NCBI GenBank assembly: GCA_030592025.1
Contig: JAUUZX010000012.1
Span: 1 to 10,945 of the forward strand
DNA: 10,945 nt
From: a bacterium
GTDB taxonomy: Bacteria; Krumholzibacteriota; Krumholzibacteria; LZORAL124-64-63
Direction of reading: 5' to 3'
The translations under genes were made by a program, and so were the position numbers. The notes under the pieces were generated by a model. The model was not told the DNA's origin, searched no databases, and was given only the letters and a program-made list of their open reading frames with translations. Positions 7,320-10,945 of this stretch are shown one piece after another (positions within the stretch are counted from its first letter, which is position 1; every line of letters starts with the position of its first letter).

Positions 7320-8432
7320 TTGTCGAGTCCGATTCGCGGTATTCTCGCCGGCATGCCGTGGCCGTCCGGCCTGCCCTTCGCCCTCGTCGTCCTGGCCTGG
7401 GCTAGCGCTCCCGTCGACGCCGTCGCCACCCCCCGCTACACCGCGGTCTACGGTCAGGACTGCACCCTGTGCCACGTCAACCCCACCGGCGGCGGCCTGC
7501 GGTCCCCCTACGCGAGCCGCTTCATCGTGCCCGAGGAGTTGGCGACCCGTGGCTGGACCGAGGCTGAGGAGGCGTCCGTCTCCCCCGAACTCGCCCCCAA
7601 CGTGCTTGTCGGGCTCGACCTGCGCTCCCTGATCTACCAGGTCGAGGGCGGCGACGGTTCCACCTTGTCCATGCAGGGCGACGTCTACCTCAGCGCGCGT
7701 CTCGGCGGGGGTTTCCTGGCCTACGCCGAGCAGGGGCAGAATGGCGGCGGCGAGGTCTTCGGCGCCATCCAGGGCCTGCCCCTGGACGGGTACCTCAAGG
7801 CGGGGCGATTCCTGCCGGACTACGGCTGGCGCTTCGCCGACCACCAGATGTTCAACCGCCGCTACCTGCGCGACGACGACGGCACGGACATCGCCGCTTC
7901 TTTCCATGCGTCGGGGGTCGAGGTCGGCGTGTCGCCCGGTTCCTTCTCCCTGTCGGCTTCGGTCCAGGGCGAGACCGAGCGTCACGGTGACGCCTACGCC
8001 GCGCGCGTGTTCTGGCACCGACCCCTCGGCCCCGTGAACGCGGGGGTGGGCGGCTCGCTGCTGCGCCGTGACGGGTTCGACGGCAGTTGGCGCGCCGTGG
8101 GCGGCATCTGGTACCTGAATTGGGGCCCGGCGACCTGGCTGGGCCAGATCGACGAGACCCGTCGCGGTGGTCGTCTGGGCAACCTCGTGTCCCAGGAGTG
8201 GACCCTGACCCTGGGCCGCGGGCTCGATTTGAGGGGTATCTACGGCTTCCAGGATCCCGACCGGGCGCGCCCCAACGGCCTGCGCCGGAAGTACGGGGCC
8301 GGGGTCGTGTGGATGCCCCGGCCCTACTTCAATCTCGTGGCCATGGGCCACCGCTGGAAGATCGATCCCGGCGAACTCGTGGAGGCCGGGAGCCGTGTCC
8401 AGGCGGAACTCGTCCTGCACTTCTTCTATTGA
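7320..8432 (+). CDS. Porin-like outer-membrane protein with N-terminal c-type haem motif
   Basis: This 370-residue protein has a signal peptide (to about residue 36, ending DAVA), a single CTLCH haem-attachment motif (Cys48, Cys51, His52) and the sequence VNPTGGG directly after it. From about residue 93 to the end the sequence is built of alternating hydrophobic/polar strands separated by short charged or Gly-rich turns. I count roughly sixteen candidate strands. It ends in HFFY, the aromatic C-terminus expected of outer-membrane barrels recognised by the BAM complex. The segment GRFLPDYGWRFADHQMF (167-183) resembles a conserved stretch I recall from uncharacterised porin-like proteins of metal-reducing deltaproteobacteria that carry the same CHVNP motif. 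It probably sits in the outer membrane with a haem on its periplasmic side. The function is unknown; electron transfer is inferred. It is the first gene of a four-gene operon, with YceI starting 14 nt downstream. Confidence 0.82.
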   Translation: MSSPIRGILAGMPWPSGLPFALVVLAWASAPVDAVATPRYTAVYGQDCTLCHVNPTGGGLRSPYASRFIVPEELATRGWTEAEEASVSPELAPNVLVGLDLRSLIYQVEGGDGSTLSMQGDVYLSARLGGGFLAYAEQGQNGGGEVFGAIQGLPLDGYLKAGRFLPDYGWRFADHQMFNRRYLRDDDGTDIAASFHASGVEVGVSPGSFSLSASVQGETERHGDAYAARVFWHRPLGPVNAGVGGSLLRRDGFDGSWRAVGGIWYLNWGPATWLGQIDETRRGGRLGNLVSQEWTLTLGRGLDLRGIYGFQDPDRARPNGLRRKYGAGVVWMPRPYFNLVAMGHRWKIDPGELVEAGSRVQAELVLHFFY

Positions 8433-8446
8433 GGAGGACCGGCGTC

Positions 8447-9040
8447 ATGGGGAACAGAAAAACAGCCGCACTGGTGCTGGCTCTCATTCTCCTGCCGACC
8501 GTTGCCCACGGGGCGCGTTGGACGGCGGTCCCTGCATCGTCCGAGGTCGTCTTCACCTCCCACGCGCCGCTGGAGACCTTCAAGGGACGCACCCACGGGG
8601 TCACCGGGTGGGTGGATTTCGATCCCGACAATCTGATGGGGCCGCTGGCATGGGAGATCAGCGTCGACCTGGCCAGCCTCGACACCGGCAAGAAGAAACG
8701 CAACCGGCACATGCGGGAGAACCACCTGGAAACCGATCGTTTCCCGGCGGCGGTCTTCCGGGGCACCGAGGTGGTGTCGTGCTCGTTCGGGGTCCTGGCC
8801 CCCGGTGCCGGGGCGCGGGTGCGCGTGCGTGGGGTCTTCGATCTTCACGGCGTGGTCAGGCCGTTGGAGTGCGACGTGGCGTTGTCGCGAGACGGCGCGG
8901 GCAACGTGACCATCGATGTCGGGTTCCCCGTCCTGCTCAGCGACCACGCCATCAAGCGGCCGAAGTTCCTGGTCATGAAACTGGCGGATGAGCAGCAGGT
9001 GGCGGTCCGGTTGGTTCTGCGCCGGGAGACCGCGCCGTGA
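8447..9040 (+). CDS. YceI-family periplasmic protein
   Basis: This 197-residue protein has a signal peptide (cleavage after about residue 22, AHG) and a YceI lipocalin-like barrel. The conserved pattern is clear: ETFKG (43-47), GWVDFDP (54-60), DLASLDTG (74-81), MRENHLETDRFPAAVF (89-104), FDLHGVVRPL (131-140) and the C-terminal RPKFLVMKLAD (171-181). Known members bind polyisoprenoids or quinone-like lipids in the periplasm and are often linked with cytochromes. The ligand here is unknown. The ribosome binding site GAGGAGG (8431-8437) overlaps the stop codon of the preceding porin gene, and the next gene overlaps this one by 4 nt, so all three are translationally coupled. Its place between haem proteins suggests a quinone-like ligand or carrier role, but that is inference. 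Confidence 0.9.
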   Translation: MGNRKTAALVLALILLPTVAHGARWTAVPASSEVVFTSHAPLETFKGRTHGVTGWVDFDPDNLMGPLAWEISVDLASLDTGKKKRNRHMRENHLETDRFPAAVFRGTEVVSCSFGVLAPGAGARVRVRGVFDLHGVVRPLECDVALSRDGAGNVTIDVGFPVLLSDHAIKRPKFLVMKLADEQQVAVRLVLRRETAP

Positions 9041-9456
9041 GGATCAGGCACAGCGGCATCACGGTTATCCTGGCGGCGGTCATCGCTGTCGCCGCCGGTT
9101 GCAGCGATCATGGCACGGACCCGGCCGCACCGGACCGCAACACCCCGACCGTGATTTCCTACGCCGCGGACATCCAGCCCATCTGGACCGCCAACTGCAT
9201 CGTCTGCCACGGGGTCGGCGGCAACGGGGGGCTGGACCTGCGGTCGCCGGACAGCCACGGCCGCCTCGTGGGTATCGCGGCGACGGGCTACGTCGGTGTG
9301 CGCATCGCCGCCGACGAACCCGACCAATCCGTCCTCTACCGAAAGTTGACAGGAGCCGGCGGCGTCGGCGGGTTCATGCCGCCGACCGGCATGCTCGGGC
9401 CCACGGAGATCGAGACCGTGCGCCGCTGGATCGTCGAAGGAGCGCTCGACAACTGA
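9037..9456 (+). CDS. Monohaem c-type cytochrome lipoprotein
   Basis: This is a 139-residue lipoprotein. A basic start and hydrophobic helix (residues 3-19) lead to the lipobox VAAGC, with Cys22 as the lipidated residue. A polar linker (23-38) is followed by a cytochrome-c-like domain of the planctomycete type: DIQPIWTANCIVCHG (haem cysteines 54 and 57, His58), then GLDLRS (65-70). Met114 in GGFMPP is the likely sixth haem ligand, and a final helix reads GPTEIETVRRWI (121-132). It should be anchored to a membrane on its periplasmic or outer face and carry one electron. The GTG start overlaps the yceI stop codon (GTGA), a classic coupled arrangement. The electron donor and acceptor are unknown, but the neighbouring haem-motif proteins are obvious candidates. 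Confidence 0.9.
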   Translation: MRIRHSGITVILAAVIAVAAGCSDHGTDPAAPDRNTPTVISYAADIQPIWTANCIVCHGVGGNGGLDLRSPDSHGRLVGIAATGYVGVRIAADEPDQSVLYRKLTGAGGVGGFMPPTGMLGPTEIETVRRWIVEGALDN

Positions 9457-9458
9457 CC

Positions 9459-9482
9459 GCCACACCCGCCACGGGGTGGGGC
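9459..9482 (+). other. Intercistronic RNA hairpin
   Basis: GCCACACCC (9459-9467) pairs with GGGTGGGGC (9474-9482) except for one A-G mismatch, around a 6-nt loop. It lies 2 nt after the cytochrome stop and just before the next ribosome binding site (9486-9491). It has no T tract. It could stabilise the upstream message or partly attenuate the last gene. Confidence 0.35.
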
Positions 9483-9501
9483 AACGGAGGGAACACTCGC
9501 C

Positions 9502-10356
9502 ATGACGCCGAAGAGACTGAGCATTGTCCTGATATGGGCCCTCGCCCTGCCGGTCACGACCGCCCTGGCCTTCTCGGAAGGACCGCCGGACGGCCGCACC
9601 AACGCCCCCGGTGAGGGCAACTGCACCGCCTGCCACACCTCGTTCCCCGTCGATTCGGGGGCGGGCATGATCTCCGTGAGTGGCCTGACCGACGTCTGGT
9701 CACCGGAGACCGACTACGACCTGGTGGTGACGGTCGCCGACCCGAGCGCGTCCCGCTGGGGCTTCGAGTTCACCATCCTCGACGGCAACGGCGACAGCGC
9801 CGGCACCCTGACGTCCCTCGACGGCAACACCCAGCTTTCGACCACCGGCACCCGCACCTACGCCAAGCACACCAGCGCGGGCACCCAGTTCGGCACGCCG
9901 GTCTCGGGCAGCTGGACCGTGCGGTGGACCTCACCGGCCGCGGGCATCGGCGACATCACGTTCTACGCGGCGGGCAACGGGGCCAACAGCGACTTTTCGC
10001 CCTCGGGCGACAACCTCTACACGACGAACGCCCTCTGGACCGAGGGCGGTCTGTCGGACGCCGGGCCGCCCATGGTGGCCGCGGTGCGCCTCGACCCCAA
10101 CTACCCCAACCCCTTCAACCCGCGCACGACCATCGCCTATGAACTCGAGCGGGGGGCCGACGTGCGCCTCGCGGTCTACGGTCTGGACGGCTCTCTCGTG
10201 CGGGTGCTCGAGAGCGGGTTCCGCGCGGCGGGGCCTCACGACGTGGTCTGGAACGGCCTGGACGACGGCGGTCGGTCGGTGTCCTCGGGGGTGTACCTGT
10301 ATCGTCTGCGGACGGGCACCGAGACTCACCTGCGTCGCATGAGTCTGGTGCGTTGA
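9502..10356 (+). CDS. Secreted choice-of-anchor-V-like protein with CxxCH and FlgD-like sorting tail
   Basis: This 284-residue protein has a signal peptide (to about residue 23, ALA) and a GRTNAPGEGNCTACH stretch with a possible haem site (Cys41, Cys44, His45). A beta-rich domain (about 53-175) includes RWGFEF, SGSWTVRW and ITFYAAGNGANSDF. This order matches the Reeler-like choice-of-anchor-V family found in secreted proteins of FCB bacteria. The C-terminus (196-284) is a FlgD-like Ig domain: LDPNYPNPFNPRTTIAYEL, then VYGLDG, VVWNGLDDGG and SSGVYLYRL. Such tails mark proteins exported across the outer membrane, often by a type IX-like route, though that route has not been shown for all these phyla. 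It is the last gene of the operon, with GGAGGG 10 nt before ATG 9502. Whether the CxxCH truly holds haem is uncertain: no distal Met is obvious, although histidines such as His123 are available. Confidence 0.85.
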   Translation: MTPKRLSIVLIWALALPVTTALAFSEGPPDGRTNAPGEGNCTACHTSFPVDSGAGMISVSGLTDVWSPETDYDLVVTVADPSASRWGFEFTILDGNGDSAGTLTSLDGNTQLSTTGTRTYAKHTSAGTQFGTPVSGSWTVRWTSPAAGIGDITFYAAGNGANSDFSPSGDNLYTTNALWTEGGLSDAGPPMVAAVRLDPNYPNPFNPRTTIAYELERGADVRLAVYGLDGSLVRVLESGFRAAGPHDVVWNGLDDGGRSVSSGVYLYRLRTGTETHLRRMSLVR

Positions 10357-10358
10357 TC

Positions 10359-10388
10359 TGAACATTTCGCGGCCAACCGGTGTATGAT
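10359..10388 (+). promoter_or_regulatory. Candidate promoter for the GPP34-family gene
   Basis: TATGAT (10383-10388) matches the -10 consensus at five of six positions. TGAACA (10359-10364), 18 nt upstream, matches the -35 at four of six. The site starts just past the stop of the preceding operon and lies 37 nt before GTG 10426. No clear terminator separates the operon from this gene. Confidence 0.4.
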
Positions 10389-10425
10389 GGCCGATGCCAC
10401 TGGCCACTGCCCTGGAGGTTCGTCC

Positions 10426-10945
10426 GTGAATACCCAAGATCGTCTGCCCATCTATGAGGAGATCCTGCTCCTGGCCCTCGACGACGACAAGGGCACCACC
10501 GGGATGGGCGCCATGTTCGCCAATGCCATGGGCGGGGCCATCCTGGCCGAGCTGGCCATGCTGGGGGCGTTGAAGGTGGGCAAGGACAAGAAGGCGCCGG
10601 TGACCGCCGTGGCGAAGGCCCCGGTGACGGACCCGCTCCTGGCGGAGTGCCTCGCGTTGGTCGCGGCCGAGAAGAAGCCCAAGAAGGCCGTCCACTGGGT
10701 GACGAAGTTCGCCGGCCTGAAGGACCTGAAGCACCGCACCGCCCGGCAACTCGTGGGCAAGGGCGTGCTGGACGAGACCACGGACAAGGTGCTCGGCATC
10801 TTCCCGCGCACGATCTACCCGGAATCCGATGCCGGTCCCGAACGGGAGCTGAGGGACCGTTTGAAGAAGGCGGTCTTCACGTCGACCAGCCAGGTCGAGG
10901 CCCGGACCATCGTGGTCGTGGCCCTGGCCCAGGCCGCCGGCATGC
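10426..10945 (+). CDS. GPP34 (GOLPH3/Vps74) family protein, partial
   Basis: The first 173 residues of a GPP34-domain protein are visible, and the frame runs off the window. The family's start is clear: LPIYEEILLLALDDDKGT (residues 7-24), then an alanine-rich helix GGAILAELAMLGAL (37-50). An Arg-containing helix followed by QLVGKGVLDE (about 107-116) and the helix RELRDRLKKAVF (about 138-149) match the rest of the fold. In eukaryotes the family binds phosphatidylinositol 4-phosphate at the Golgi. Bacterial members are soluble, probably bind membranes peripherally and are functionally unknown. The protein is Lys-rich (clusters at about 53-56 and 83-88). The GTG start has GGAGG 7 nt upstream. 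About 40-60 residues are probably missing at the C-terminus, judged by usual family length. Confidence 0.85.
   Translation, partial: MNTQDRLPIYEEILLLALDDDKGTTGMGAMFANAMGGAILAELAMLGALKVGKDKKAPVTAVAKAPVTDPLLAECLALVAAEKKPKKAVHWVTKFAGLKDLKHRTARQLVGKGVLDETTDKVLGIFPRTIYPESDAGPERELRDRLKKAVFTSTSQVEARTIVVVALAQAAGM

Overview
The window comes from a GC-rich, Gram-negative-type bacterium. The best clue to its lineage is the C-terminal tail of the gene at 9502-10356: an Asn-Tyr-Pro-Asn-Pro-Phe-Asn-Pro motif followed by a FlgD-like beta-sandwich. This tail is typical of secreted proteins in FCB-related phyla such as Krumholzibacteriota, Eisenbacteriota and Latescibacterota. Lipoproteins, outer-membrane barrels and the absence of any phage or plasmid hallmark suggest an ordinary chromosomal segment. 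The phylum assignment is inference and no search was run.

Layout. Positions 1-726 (minus) hold the N-terminal part of an AI-2E/PerM-family transporter. It is divergent from a cytoplasmic cyclophilin (891-1409), which ends in a strong hairpin terminator (1433-1465). An envelope-anchored methionine sulfoxide reductase B (1592-2194) is followed almost immediately by a TTG-started short-chain dehydrogenase (2199-3068). That pair meets a convergent minus-strand pair at a small hairpin containing both stop codons. The minus-strand pair is a stand-alone Lon N-terminal-domain protein (3084-3689) and an MtfA-family zinc peptidase (3777-4547). MtfA is divergent from glgC (4680-5960), an ADP-glucose pyrophosphorylase that resembles the cyanobacterial/plant type. 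glgC is tightly followed by an unrecognised secreted protein with a predicted outer-membrane barrel (5966-7042).

Positions 7043-7319 form an island visibly richer in A and T. It holds a perfect 21-bp inverted repeat whose arms lie 83 nt apart, and a small minus-strand reading frame that may or may not be a gene.

The most interesting part is the compact four-gene operon at 7320-10356. It encodes (i) a porin-like barrel with one N-terminal CxxCH haem motif, (ii) a periplasmic YceI-family protein, (iii) a monohaem c-type cytochrome lipoprotein and (iv) a secreted choice-of-anchor-V-like protein with its own CxxCH and a FlgD-like sorting tail. Three of the four carry exactly one CxxCH, and together they cover periplasm, membrane surface, outer membrane and, probably, cell exterior. 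I propose it as a candidate envelope electron-transfer or redox module with no function known to me. The window ends inside a GPP34/GOLPH3-family gene (10426 onward). I saw no rRNA, tRNA or CRISPR array.
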